Positions 38,594 through 51,423 of a stretch of 64,000 bases of DNA are shown in pieces (the stretch's first letter is position 1; each line of letters begins with the position of its first letter). This DNA comes from Sepiola atlantica. Lineage: Eukaryota > Mollusca > Cephalopoda > Sepiida > Sepiolidae. The stretch is from positions 2,542,001-2,606,000 of the forward strand of contig CAUVYP010000579.1 of the NCBI GenBank assembly GCA_963556195.1, read 5' to 3'. A model generated the notes under the pieces. The model was not told the origin of the DNA. It saw only the letters and a list, made by a program, of their open reading frames with translations, and made no database searches. Position numbers and translations under genes: made by a program.

Positions 38594-41500
38594 TTGTTGA
38601 TGTTTTGCGTATTCAGTTTGTATCGAAATATCTCCGGCAGTACAAGAGCTGCACTTCTGAAACTTGGTACTTCAGTAGAAAATGTGTCTCCGCGACTGTC
38701 TGCAAAGTTTCGTTGCACAATTCGAATAAATGTGGAAGTTATAAACAAAAGCGATATCAACTTTAAAACGTGCTTAATTTTGTTGATGTTTTGCGTATTC
38801 AGTTTGTATCGACATATCTCCGGCAGTACAAGAGCTGCACTTCTGAAACTTGGTACTTCAGTAGAAAATGTGTCTCCGCGACTGTCTGCAAAGTTTCGTT
38901 GCACAATTCGAATAAATGTGGAAGTTATAAACAAAAGCGATATCAATTTTAAATCGTGCTTAATTTTGTTGATGTTTTGCGTATTCAGTTTGTATCGACA
39001 TATCTCCGGCAGTACAAGAGCTGCACTTCTGAAACTTGGTACTTCAGTAGAAAAGGCCTATTCGAGACTGTCTGCAAAGTTTCGTTGCACAATGCGAATA
39101 AATGTGGAAGTTATAAACAAAAGCGATATCAACTTTAAAACGCGCTAAATTTTGTTGATGTTTTGCGTATTGAGTTTGTATCGACATATGTCCGGCAGTA
39201 CAAGAGCTGCACTTCTGAAACTTGGTACTTGAGTAGAAAATCTGTCTCCGCGACTGTCTGCAAAGTTTCGTTGCATAATTCGAATAAATTTGGAAGTTAT
39301 AAACAAAAGCGATATCAACTTTAAAACGCGCTAAATTTTGTTGATGTTTTGCGTATTCAGTTTGTATCGACATATCTCCGGCAGTACAAGAGCTGCACTT
39401 CTGAAACTTGGTACTTCAGTAGAAAATGTGTGTCCGCGACTGTCTGCAAAGTTTCGTTGCACAATTCGAATAAATGTGGAAGTTATAAACAAAAGCGATA
39501 TCAACTTTAAAACGCGCTAAATTTTGTTGATGTTTTGCGTATTCCCTTGTATCGACAATCTCCGGCAGTACGAGAGCTGCACTTCTGAAGCTTGGTTCTT
39601 CAGTAGAAACAGCCTATTCGAGACTGTCTGCAAAGTTTCGTTGCACAATTCGAATAAATGTGGAAGTTATAAACAAAAGCGATATCAACTTTAAAACGCG
39701 CTAAATGTTGTTGATGTTTTGCGTATTCAGTTTGTATCGACATATCTCCGGAGTGTACAAGAGCTGCACTTCTGAAACTTGGTACTTCAGTAGAAAATGT
39801 GTCTCCGCGACTGTCTGCAAAGTTTCGTTGCACAATTCGAATAAATGTGGAAGGTATAAACAAAAGCGATATCAACTTTAAAACGCGCTTAATTGTGTTG
39901 ATGTTTTGCGTATTCAGTTTGTATCGACATATCTCCGAAAGTACAAGAGTTGCACTTCTGAAACTTGGTACTTCAGTAGAAAAGGCCTGTTCCAGACTGT
40001 CTGCAAAGTTTCGTTGCACAATTCGAATAAATGTGGAAGTTATAAACAAAAGCGATATCAACTTTAAAACGCGCTAAATTTTGTTGATGTTTTACGTATT
40101 CAGTTTGTATCGACATATCTCCGGCAGTACAAGAGCTGCACTTCTGAAACTTAGTACTTCAGTAGTAAATGTGTCTCCGCGACTGTCTGCAAAGTTTCGT
40201 TGCACAATTCGAATAAATGTGGAAGTTATAAACAAAAGCGATATCAAATTTAAAACGCGCTAAATTTTGTTGATGTTTTGCGTATTCAGTTTGTATCGAC
40301 ATATCTCCGGCAGTACAAGAGCTGCACTTCTGAAACTTGGTACTTTAGTAGAAAATCTGTCTCCGCGACTGTCTGCAAAGTTTCGTTGCACAATTCAAAT
40401 AAATGTGGAAGTTATAAACAAAAGCGATATCAACTTTAAAACGCGCTAAATTTTGTTGATGTTTTGCGTATTCAGTTTGTATCGACATATCTCCGGCAGT
40501 ACGAGAGCTGCACTTCTGAAACTTGGTACTTCAGTAGAAAAGGCCTATTCGAGACTGTCTGCAAAGTTTCGTTGCACAATTCGAATAAATGTGGAAGTTA
40601 TAAACAAAAGCGATATCAACTTTAAAACGCGCTACATTTTGTTGATGTTTTGCGTATTGAGTTTGTATCGACATATCTCCGGCAGTACAAGAGCTGCACT
40701 TCTGAAACTTGGTACTTCAGTAAAAAATCTGTCTCCGCGATTGTCTGCAAAGTTTCGTTGCACAATTCGAATAAATGTGGAAGTTATAAACAAAAGCGAT
40801 ATCAACTATAAAACGCGCTAAATGTTGTTGATGTTTTGCGTATTCAGTTTGTATCGACATATCTCCGGCAGTACAAGAGCTGCACTTCAGAAACTTGGTA
40901 CTTCAGTAGAAAATGTGTCTCCGCGACTGTCTGCAAAGTTTCGTTGCACAATTCGAATAAATGTGGAAGGTATAAACAAAAGCGATATAAACTTTAAAAC
41001 GCGCTAAATTGTGTTGATGTTTTGCGTATCTAGTTTGTATCGACATATCTTCGCAAGTACAAGAGTTGCACTTCTGAAACTTGGTACTTCAGTAGAAAAG
41101 GCCTGTTCCAGACTGTCTGCAAAGTTTCGTTGCACAATTCGAATAAATGTGGAAGTTATAAACAAAAGCGATATCAAATTTAAAACGCGCTAAATTTTGT
41201 TGATGTTTTGCGTATTCAGTTTGTATCGACATATCTCCGGCAGTACATAAGCTGCACTTCTGAAACTTAGTACTTCAGTAGTAAATGTGTCTCCGCGACT
41301 GTCTGCAAAGTTTCGTTGCACAATTCGAATAAATGTGGAAGTTATAAACAAAAGCGATATCAAATTTAAAACGCGCTAAATTTTGTTGATGTTTTGCGTA
41401 TTCAGTTTGTATCGACATATCTCCGGCAGTACAAGAGCTGCACTTCTGAAACTTGGTACTTCAGTAGAAAATGTGTCTCCGCGACTGTCTGCAAAGTTTC

Positions 41501-43985
41501 GTTGCACAATTCAAATAAATGTGGAAGTTATAAACAAAAGCGATATCAACTTTAAAACGCGCAAAATTTTGTTGATGTTTTGCGTATTCAGTTTGTATCG
41601 ACATATCTCCGGCAGTACGAGAGCTGCACTTCTGAAACTTAGTACTTGAGTAGAAAAGGCCTATTTGAGACTGTCTGCAAAGTTTCGTTGCACAATTCGA
41701 ATAAATGTGGAAGTTATAAACAAAAGCGATATCAACTTTAAAACGCGCTAAATTTTGTTGATGTTTTGCGTATTCAGTTTGTAACAACATATCTCCGGCA
41801 GTACAAGAGCTGCACTTCTGAAACTTGGTACTTCAGTAGGAAATATGTCTCCGCCACTGTCTGCAAAGTTTCGTTGCACAATTCGAATAAATGTGGAAGT
41901 TATAAACAAAAGCGATATCAACTTTAAAACGCGCTAAATTTTGTTGATGTTTTGCGTATTCAGTTTGTATCGACATATCTCCGGCAGTACAAGAGCTGCA
42001 CTTCTGAAACTTGGTACTTCAGTAGAAAATGTGTCTCCGCGACTGTCTGCAAAGTTTCATTGCACAATTCGAATAAATGTGGAAGGTATAAACAAAAGCG
42101 ATATGAACTTTAAAACGCGCTAAATTTTGTTGATGTTTTGCGTATTCAGTTTGTATCGATATATCTCCGGCAGTACAAGAGCTGCAATTCTGAAACTTGG
42201 TACTTCAGTAGGAAATGTGTCTTCGCCACTGTCTGCAAAGTTTCGTTGCAAAATTCGAATAAATGTGGAAGTTATAAACAAAAGCGATATCAACTTTAAA
42301 ACTCGCTAAATTTTGTTGATATTTTGCGTATTCAGTTTGTATCGACATATCTCCGCCAGTACAAGAGCTGCACTTCTGAAACTTGGTCATTCAGTAGAAA
42401 AGGCCTATTGGAGACTGTCTGCAAAGTTTCGTTTCACAATTCGAATAAATGTAGAAGTTATAAACAAAAGCGATATCAAATTTAAAACGCGCTAAATTTT
42501 GTTGATGTTTTGCGTATTCAGTTTGTATCGACATATCTCCGGCAGTACGAGAGCTGCACTTCTGAAACTTGGTACTTCAGTAGAAAAGGCCTGTTCCAGA
42601 CTGTCTGCAATGTTTCGTTGAACAATTCGAATAAATGTGGAAGTTATAAACAAAAGCGATATCAACTTTAAAACGCGCTAAATTTTGTTGATGTTTTGCG
42701 TATTCAGTTTGTATCGACATATCTCCGGCAGTACAAGAGCTGCACTTCTGAAACTTGGTACTTCAGTAGAAAATGTGTCTCCGCGACTGTCTGCAAAGCT
42801 TCGTTGCACAATTCGAATAAATGTTGAAGTTATAAACAAAAGCGATATCAAATTTAAAACGCGCTAAATTTTGTTGATGTTTTGCGTATTCAGTTTGTAT
42901 CCACATATCTCCCGCAGTACAAGAGCTGCACTTCTGAAACTTGGTACTTCAGTAGAACATGTGTCTCCGCGACTGTCTGCAAAGTTTTGTTGCACAATTC
43001 GAATAAATGTGGAAGTTATAAACAAAAGCGATATCAACTTTAAAACGCGCTAAATTTTTTTGATGTTTTGCGTATTCAGTTTGTATCGACATATCTCCGG
43101 CAGTTCAAGAGCTGCACTTCTGAAACTTGGTACTTCAGTAGAAAAGGCCTATTCGAGACTGTCTGCAAAGTTTCGTTGCACAATTCGAATAAATGGCGAA
43201 GTTATAAACAAAAGCGATATCAACTTTAAAACGCGCTAAATTTTGTTGATGTTTTGCGTATTCAGTTTGTATCGACATATCTCCGGCAGTACAAGAGCTG
43301 CACTTCTGAAACTTGGTACTTCAGTAGAAAAGGCCTATTCGAGACTGTCTGCAAAGTTTCGTTGCACAATGCGAATAAATGTGGAAGTTATAAACAAAAG
43401 CGATATCAACTTTAAAACGCGCTAAATTTTGTTGATGTTTTGCGTATTCAGTTTGTATCGACATATTTCCGGCAGTACAATAGCTGCACTTCTGAAACTT
43501 GGTACTTCAGTAGAGAATCTGTCTCCGCGACTGTCTGCAAAGTTTCGTTGCACAATTCGAATAAATGTGGAAGTTATAAACAAAAGCGATATCAACTTAA
43601 AAACGCGCTAAATTTTTTTGATGTTTTGCGTATTCAGTTTGTATCGACATATCTCCGGCAGTAAAAGAGCTGCACTTCTGAAACTTGGTACTTAAGTAGA
43701 AAATGTGTCTCCGCGACTGTCTGCAAAGTTTCGTTGCACAATTCGAAAAATCTGGAAGGTATAAACAAAAGCGATATCAACTTTAAAACGCGCGAATTTT
43801 TGTTGATGTTTTGCGTATTCAGTTTGTATCGACATATCTCCGGCAGTACAAGAGCTGCACTTCTGAAACTTGGTAGTTCGGTAGAAAAGGCCTATTCGAG
43901 ACTGTCTGCAAAATCTCGTTGCACAATTCGAATAAATGTTTAAGTTATAAACAAAAGCGATATCAACTTTAAAACGCGCCAAATT
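38594..43985 (+). repeat. Large right-domain duplication, copy 1 (29 monomers)
   Basis: Order v-v-k-l-p-q-v-c-v-l-k-l-v-c-v-v-k and onward. Rare marks recur about 15.6 kb downstream: catatgtccgg with aaatttgg (39152), q (39524), tccgaaag with agttgcac (39895), tcttcgcaag (41011), acataagctg (41197), gtaacaac (41755). A further set recurs at 16.36 kb: tatatctcc with tcttcgcc (42127), ggtcattcag (42313), caatgtttcgttgaac (42499), tatccacat (42871), agttcaag (43057). Confidence 0.88.
39524..39707 (+). repeat. q monomer, 184 bp
   Basis: Rare subtype with attcccttgtatcgacaatc, two bases shorter than standard, plus acgagagctg and gaagcttggttc. Relatives are at 37479 and 55142; each sits after a p (or p-like hybrid) unit and before a unit starting aaatgttgttg. 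Confidence 0.85.
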
Positions 43986-45287
43986 TTGTTGATGTTTTGC
44001 GTATTCAGTTTGTATCGATATATCTCCGGCAGTACAAGAGCTGCACTTCTGAAACTTGGTACTTCAGTAGAAAATGTGTCTCCGCGACTGTCTGCAAAGT
44101 TTCGTTGCACAATTCGAATAAATGTGGAAGTTATAAACAAAAGCGATATCAACTTTAAAACGTGCTTAATTTTGTTGATGTTTTGCGTATTCAGTTTGTA
44201 TCGACATATCTCCGGCAGTACAAGAGCTGCACTTCTGAAACTTGGTACTTCAGTAGAAAAGGCCTATTCGAGACTGTCTGCAAAGTTTCGTTGCACAATG
44301 CGAATAAATGTGGAAGTTATAAACAAAAGCGATATCAACTTTAAAACGCGCTAAATTTTGTTGATGTTTTGCGTATTCAGTTTGTATCGACATATCTCCG
44401 GCAGTACAAGAGCTGCACTTCTGAAACTTGGTACTTCAGTAGAAAATGTGTCTCCGCGACTGTCTGCAAAGTTTCGTTGCACAATTCGAATAAATGTGGA
44501 AGTTATAAACAAAAGCGATATCAAATTTAAAACGCGCTAAATTTTGTTGATGTTTTGCGTATTCAGTTTGTATCCACATATCTCCGGCAGTACAAGAGCT
44601 GCACTTCTGAAACTTGGTACTTCAGTAGGAAATGTGTCTCCGCGACTGTCTGCAAAGTTTCGTTGCACAATTCGAATAAATGTGGAAGTTATAAACAAAA
44701 GCGATATCAACTTTAAAACGCGCTAAATTTTGTTGATGTTTTGCGTATTCAGTTTGTATCGACATATCTCCGGCAGTACAAGAGCTGAACTTCTGAACCT
44801 TGGTACTTCAGTAGTAAAGGCCTATTCGAGACTGTCTGCAAAGTTTCGTTGCACAATGCGAATAAATGTGGAAGTTAAAAACAAAAGCGATATCAACTTT
44901 AATACGCGCTAAATGTTGTTGATGTTTTGCGTATTCAGTTTGTATCGACATATCTCCGGCAGTACAAGAGCTGCACTTCTGAAACTAGGTACTTCAGTAG
45001 AAAATCTGTCTCCGCGACTGTCTGCAAAGTTTCGTTGCACAATTCGAATAAATGTGGAAGTTATAAACAAAAGCGATATCAACTTTAAAACGCGCTAAAT
45101 TTTGTTGATGTTTTGCGTATTCAGTTTGTATCGACATATCTCCGGCAGTACAAGAGCTGCACTTCTGAAACTTGGTACTTCAGTAGAAAATGTGTGTCCG
45201 CGACTGTCTGCAAAGTTTCGTTGCACAATTCGAATAAATGTGGAAGGTATAAACAAAAGCGATATCAACTTTAAAATGCGCCAAATT
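43986..45287 (+). repeat. Right-family block v-k-v-v-k-l-p
   Basis: Seven monomers between the large duplication and the tandem dimers. The unit at 43986 ends cgtgcttaat, leaving its frame open into the next. The k unit at 44730 has a left-type gctgaac followed by ctgaacc, an unusual pair for this domain. Confidence 0.75.
44358..44543 (+). repeat. Representative right-family monomer (subtype v)
   Basis: A full-length 186-bp right-type unit with ccggcag, gctgcac, gtgtctccgcgactg, tttcgttgcac, AATAAATG where the left family has TATAAATG, and an acgcgctaa end. Its cgatatcaaatttaaaac tail marks one of two common right-family tails; the other is cgatatcaactttaaaac. Confidence 0.85.
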
Positions 45288-45659
45288 TTGTTGATGTTTT
45301 GCGTATTCAGTTTGTATCGATATATCTCCGGCAGTACAAGAGCTGCACTTCTGAAACTTGGTACTTCAGTAGGAAATGTGTCTCCGCGACTGTCTGCAAA
45401 GTTTCGTTGCACAATTCGAATAAATGTGGAAGTTATAAACAAAAGCGATATCAACTTTAAAACGCGCTAAATTTTGTTGATGTTTTGCGTATTCAGTTTG
45501 TATCGACATATCTCCGGCAGTACAAAAGCTGCACTTCTGAAACTTGGTACTTCAGTAGTAAAGGCCTATTCGAGACTGTCTGCAAAGTTTCGTTGCACAA
45601 TTCGAATAAATGTGGAAGGTATAAACAAAAGCGATATCAACTTTAAAACGCGCCAAATT
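45288..45659 (+). repeat. Tandem dimer copy 1 (v-k, 372 bp)
   Basis: A v unit with tcgatatatctcc and gtaggaaatg, followed by a k unit with gtacaaaagctg and gtagtaaagg. The pair is repeated immediately downstream. Confidence 0.87.
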
Positions 45660-46031
45660 TTGTTGATGTTTTGCGTATTCAGTTTGTATCGATATATCTC
45701 CGGCAGTACAAGAGCTGCACTTCTGAAACTTGGTACTTCAGTAGGAAATGTGTCTCCGCGACTGTCTGCAAAGTTTCGTTGCACAATTCGAATAAATGTG
45801 GAAGTTATAAACAAAAGCGATATCAACTTTAAAACGCGCTAAATTTTGTTGATGTTTTGCGTATTCAGTTTGTATCGACATATCTCCGGCAGTACAAAAG
45901 CTGCACTTCTGAAACTTGGTACTTCAGTAGTAAAGGCCTATTCGAGACTGTCTGCAAAGTTTCGTTGCACAATTCGAATAAATGTGGAAGTTATAAACAA
46001 AAGCGATATCAACTTAAAAACGCGCTAAATT
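45660..46031 (+). repeat. Tandem dimer copy 2 (v-k, 372 bp)
   Basis: Repeats the previous pair with the same tcgatatatctcc/gtaggaaatg and gtacaaaagctg/gtagtaaagg marks. The k unit here ends caacttaaaaacg instead of caactttaaaacg. Confidence 0.87.
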
Positions 46032-46402
46032 TTGTTGATGTTTTGCGTATTCAGTTTGTATCGACATATCTCCGGCAGTACAAGAGCTGCACTTCTGAAA
46101 CTTGGTACTTCAGTAGAAAATGTGTCTCCGCGACTGTCTGCAAAGTTTCGTTGCACAATTCGAAAAATGTGGAAGGTATAAACAAAAGCGATATCAACTT
46201 TAAAACGCGCGAATTTTTGTTGATGTTTTGCGTATTCAGTTTGTATCGACATATCTCCGGCAGTACAAGAGCTGCACTTCTGAAACTTGGTAGTTCAGTA
46301 GAAAAGGCCTATTCGAGACTGTCTGCAAAATCTCGTTGCACAATTCGAATAAATGTTGAAGTTATAAACAAAAGCGATATCAAATTTAAAACGCGCTAAA
46401 TT
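46032..46402 (+). repeat. Linked pair: 185-bp v unit plus k unit
   Basis: The v unit has cgaaaaatg (one base short) and ends cgcgcgaattttt, so it has no taa. The k unit that follows has gtagttcag and aaaatctcg. The same two-monomer haplotype recurs at 48263, 50867 and 53469, and in looser form near 43615 and 59977. Confidence 0.83.
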
Positions 46403-48819
46403 TTGTTGATGTTTTGCGTATTCAGTTTGTATCGACATATCTCCGGCAGTACAAGAGCTGCACTTCTGAAACTTGGTACGTCAGTAGAAAATCTGTCTCC
46501 GCGACTGTCTGCAAAGTTTCGTTGCACAATTCGAATAAATGTGGAAGTTATAAACAAAAGCGATATCAACTTTAAAACGCGCTAAATTTTGTTGATGTTT
46601 TGCGTATTCAGTTTGTATCGACATATCTCCGGCAGTACAAGAGCTGCACTTCTGAAACTTGGTACTTCAGTAGAAAATGTGTGTCCGCGACTGTCTGCAA
46701 AGTTTCGTTGCACAATTCGAATAAATGTGGAAGGTATAAACAAAAGCGATATCAACTTTAAAACGCGCCAAATTTTGTTGATGTTTTGCGTATTCAGTTT
46801 GTATCGATATATCTCCGGCAGTACAAGAGCTGCACTTCTGAAACTTGGTACTTCAGTAGGAAATGTGTCTCCGCGACTGTCTGCAAAGTTTCGTTGCACA
46901 ATTCGAATAAATGTGGAAGTTATAAACAAAAGCGATATCAACTTTAAAACGCGCTAAATTTTGTTGATGTTTTGCGTATTCAGTTTGTATCGACATATCT
47001 CCGGCAGTACAAAAGCTGCACTTCTGAAACTTGGTATTTCAGTAGTAAAGGCCTATTCGAGACTGTCTGCAAAGTTTCGTTGCACAATTCGAATAAATGT
47101 GGAAGTTATAAACAAAAGCGATATCAAATTTAAAACGCGCTAAATTTTGTTAATATTTTGCGTATTGAGTTTGTATCGACATATCTCCGGCAGTACAAGA
47201 GCTGCACTTCTGAAACTTGGTACTTCAGTAGGAAATGTGTCTCCGCGACTTTCTTCAAAGTTTCGTTGCACAATTCGAATAAATGTTGAAGTTATAAACA
47301 AAAGCGATATCAACTTAAAAACGCGCTAAATTTTGTTGATGTTTTGCGTATTCAGTTTGTATCGACATATCTCCGGCAGTACAAGAGCTGCACTTCTGAA
47401 ACTTGGTACTTCAGTAGAAAATCTGTCTCCGCGACTGTCTGCAAAGTTTCGTTGCACAATTCGAATAAATGTGGAAGTTATAAACAAAAGCGATATCAAC
47501 TTTAAAACGCGCTAAATTTTGTTGATGTTTTGCGTATTCAGTTTGTATCGACATATCTCCGGCAGTACAAGAGCTGCACTTCTGAAACTTGGTACTTCAG
47601 TAGAAAATGTGTGTCCGCGACTGTCTGCAAAGTTTCGTTGCACAATTCGAATAAATGTGGAAGGTATAAACAAAAGCGATATCAACTTTAAAACGCGCCA
47701 AATTTTGTTGATCTTTTGCGTATTCAGTTTGTATCGATATATCTCCGGCAGTACAAGAGCTGCACTTCTGAAACTTGGTACTTCAGTAGGAAATGTGTCT
47801 CCGCGACTGTCTGCAAAGTTTCGTTGCACAATTCGAATAAATGTGGAAGTTATAAACAAAAGCGATATCAACTTTAAAACGCGCTAAATTTTGTTGATGT
47901 TTTGCGTATTCAGTTTGTATCGACATATCTCCGGCAGTACAAAGCCTGCACTTCTGAAACTTGGTACTTCAGTAGTAAAGGCCTATTCGAGACTGTCTGC
48001 AAAGTTTCGTTGCACAATTCGAATAAATGTGGAAGTTATAAACAAAAGCGATATCAACTTTAAAACGCGCTAAATTTTGTTAATATTTTGCGTATTGAGT
48101 TTGTATCGACATATCTCCGGCAGTACAAGAGCTGCACTTCTGAAACTTGGTACTTCAGTAGGAAATGTGTCTCCGCGACTGTCTGCAAAGTTTCGTTGCA
48201 CAATTCGAATAAATGTGGAAGTTATAAACAAAAGCGATATCAACTTAAAAACGCGCTAAATTTTGTTGATGTTTTGCGTATTCAGTTTGTATCGACATAT
48301 CTCCGGTAGTACAAGAGCTGCACTTCTGAAACTTGGTACTTCAGTAGAAAATGTGTCTCCGCGACTGTCTGCAAAGTTTCGTTGCACAATTCGAAAAATG
48401 TGGAAGGTATAAACAAAAGCGATACTAACTTTAAAACGCGCGAATTTTTGTTGATGTTTTGCGTATTCAGTTTGTATCGACATATCTCCGGCAGTACAAG
48501 AGCTGCACTTCTGAAACTTGGTAGTTCAGTAGAAAAGGCCTATTCGAGACTGTCTGCAAAATCACGTTGCACAATTCGAATAAATGTTGAAGTTATAAAC
48601 AAAAGCGATATCAAATTTAAAACGCGCTAAATTTTGTTGATGTTTTGCGTATTCAGTTTGTATCGACATATCTCCGGCAGTACAAGAGCTGCACTTCTGA
48701 AACTTGGTACTTCAGTAGAAAATCTGTCTCCGCGACTGTCTGCAAAGTTTCGTGTCACAATTCGAATAAATGTGGAAGTTATAAACAAAAGCGATATCAA
48801 CTTTAAAACGCGCTAAATT
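46403..48819 (+). repeat. 13-mer duplication copy 1 (l-p-v-k-v-l-p-v-k-v-v-k-l)
   Basis: Marks shared with the copy 2,790 bp downstream: ggtatttcag (46961), gttaatattttgcg with tttcttcaaag (47147), and ggtacttcag in the l unit (47333). Further marks, shared at a 2,604-bp offset, are gtacaaagcctg (47891), cgatactaac (48263), aaaatcacg (48448) and a changed ttcgtgtcac (48634). Confidence 0.88.
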
Positions 48820-49192
48820 TTGTTGATGTTTTGCGTATTCAGTTTGTATCGACATATCTCCGGCAGTACAAGAGCTGCACTTCTGAAGACCCTGGTACTT
48901 CAGTAGAAAATGTGTCTCCGCGACTGTCCGCAAAGTTTCGTTGCACAATTCGAAAAATGTGGAAGGTATAAACAAAAGCGATATCAACTTTAAAACGCGC
49001 GAATTTTTGTTGATGTTTTGCGTATTCAGTTTGTATCGACATATCTCCGGCAGTACAAGAGCTGCACTTCTGAAACTTGGTAGTTCAGTAGAAAAGGCCT
49101 ATTCGAGACTGTCTGCAAAATCTCGTTGCACAATTCGAATAAATGTTGAAGTTATAAACAAAAGCGATATCAAATTTAAAACGCGCTAAATT
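48820..49192 (+). repeat. v-k pair with a 187-bp unit
   Basis: The unit at 48820 has ctgaagaccctggtac, two bases longer than ctgaaacttggtac, and the cgaaaaatg loss, giving 187 bp. The k unit at 49007 has aaaatctcg. Confidence 0.78.
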
Positions 49193-51423
49193 TTGTTGAT
49201 GTTTTGCGTATTCAGTTTGTATCGACATATCTCCGGCAGTACAAGAGCTGCACTTCTGAAACTTGGTACTTCAGTAGAAAATCTGTCTCCGCGACTGTCT
49301 GCAAAGTTTCGTTGCACAATTCGAATAAATGTGGAAGTTATAAACAAAAGCGATATCAACTTTAAAACGCGCTAAATTTTGTTGATGTTTTGCGTATTCA
49401 GTTTGTATCGACATATCTCCGGCAGTACAAGAGCTGCACTTCTGAAACTTGGTACTTCAGTAGAAAATGTGTGTCCGCGACTGTCTGCAAAGTTTCGTTG
49501 CACAATTCGAATAAATGTGGAAGGTATAAACAAAAGCGATATCAACTTTAAAACGCGCCAAATTTTGTTGATGTTTTGCGTATTCAGTTTGTATCGATAT
49601 ATCTCCGGCAGTACAAGAGCTGCACTTCTGAAACTTGGTACTTCAGTAGGAAATGTGTCTCCGCGACTGTCTGCAAAGTTTCGTTGCACAATTCGAATAA
49701 ATGTGGAAGTTATAAACAAAAGCGATATCAACTTTAAAACGCGCTAAATTTTGTTGATGTTTTGCGTATTCAGTTTGTATCGACATATCTCCGGCAGTAC
49801 AAAAGCTGCACTTCTGAAACTTGGTATTTTAGTAGTAAAGGCCTATTCGAGACTGTCTGCAAAGTTTCGTTGCACAATTCGAATAAATGTGGAAGTTATA
49901 AACAAAAGCGATATCAAATTTAAAACGCGCTAAATTTTGTTAATATTTTGCGTATTGAGTTTGTATCGACATATCTCCGGCAGTACAAGAGCTGCACTTC
50001 TGAAACTTGGTACTTCAGTAGGAAATGTGTCTCCGCGACTTTCTTCAAAGTTTCGTTGCACAATTCGAATAAATGTTGAAGTTATAAACAAAAGCGATAT
50101 CAACTTAAAAACGCGCTAAATTTTGTTGATGTTTTGCGTATTCAGTTTGTATCGACATATCTCCGGCAGTACAAGAGCTGCACTTCTGAAACTTGGTACT
50201 TCAGTAGAAAATCTGTCTCCGCGACTGTCTGCAAAGTTTCGTTGCACAATTCGAATAAATGTGGAAGTTATAAACAAAAGCGATATCAACTTTAAAACGC
50301 GCTAAATTTTGTTGATGTTTTGCGTATTCAGTTTGTATCGACATATCTCCGGCAGTACAAGAGCTGCACTTCTGAAACTTGGTACTTCAGTAGAAAATGT
50401 GTGTCCGCGACTGTCTGCAAAGTTTCGTTGCACAATTCGAATAAATGTGGAAGGTATAAACAAAAGCGATATCAACTTTAAAACGCGCCAAATTTTGTTG
50501 ATGTTTTGCGTATTCAGTTTGTATCGACATATCTCCGGCAGTACAAAGCCTGCACTTCTGAAACTTGGTACTTCAGTAGTAAAGGCCTATTCGAGACTGT
50601 CTGCAAAGTTTCGTTGCACAATTCGAATAAATGTGGAAGTTATAAACAAAAGCGATATCAACTTTAAAACGCGCTAAATTTTGTTAATATTTTGCGTATT
50701 GAGTTTGTATCGACATATCTCCGGCAGTACAAGAGCTGCACTTCTGAAACTTGGTACTTCAGTAGGAAATGTGTCTCCGCGACTGTCTGCAAAGTTTCGT
50801 TGCACAATTCGAATAAATGTGGAAGTTATAAACAAAAGCGATATCAACTTAAAAACGCGCTAAATTTTGTTGATGTTTTGCGTATTCAGTTTGTATCGAC
50901 ATATCTCCGGTAGTACAAGAGCTGCACTTCTGAAACTTGGTACTTCAGTAGAAAATGTGTCTCCGCGACTGTCTGCAAAGTTTCGTTGCACAATTCGAAA
51001 AATGTGGAAGGTATAAACAAAAGCGATACTAACTTTAAAACGCGCGAATTTTTGTTGATGTTTTGCGTATTCAGTTTGTATCGACATATCTCCGGCAGTA
51101 CAAGAGCTGCACTTCTGAAACTTGGTAGTTCAGTAGAAAAGGCCTATTCGAGACTGTCTGCAAAATCACGTTGCACAATTCGAATAAATGTTGAAGTTAT
51201 AAACAAAAGCGATATCAAATTTAAAACGCGCTAAATTTTGTTGATGTTTTGCGTATTCAGTTTGTATCGACATATCTCCGGCAGTACAAGAGCTGCACTT
51301 CTGAAACTTGGTACTTCAGTAGAAAATCTGTCTCCGCGACTGTCTGCAAAGTTTCGTTTCACAATTCGAATAAATGTGGAAGTTATAAACAAAAGCGATA
51401 TCAACTTTAAAACGCGCTAAATT
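49193..51423 (+). repeat. 13-mer duplication copy 2, one monomer short (12 units)
   Basis: Follows 46403-48819 but lacks the v unit with tcgatatatctcc between the p unit (50309) and the k unit (50495), so the offset falls from 2,790 to 2,604 bp. It keeps gttaatattttgcg, tttcttcaaag, gtacaaagcctg, cgatactaac and aaaatcacg. The last unit has ttcgtttcac where copy 1 has ttcgtgtcac. Confidence 0.88.
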
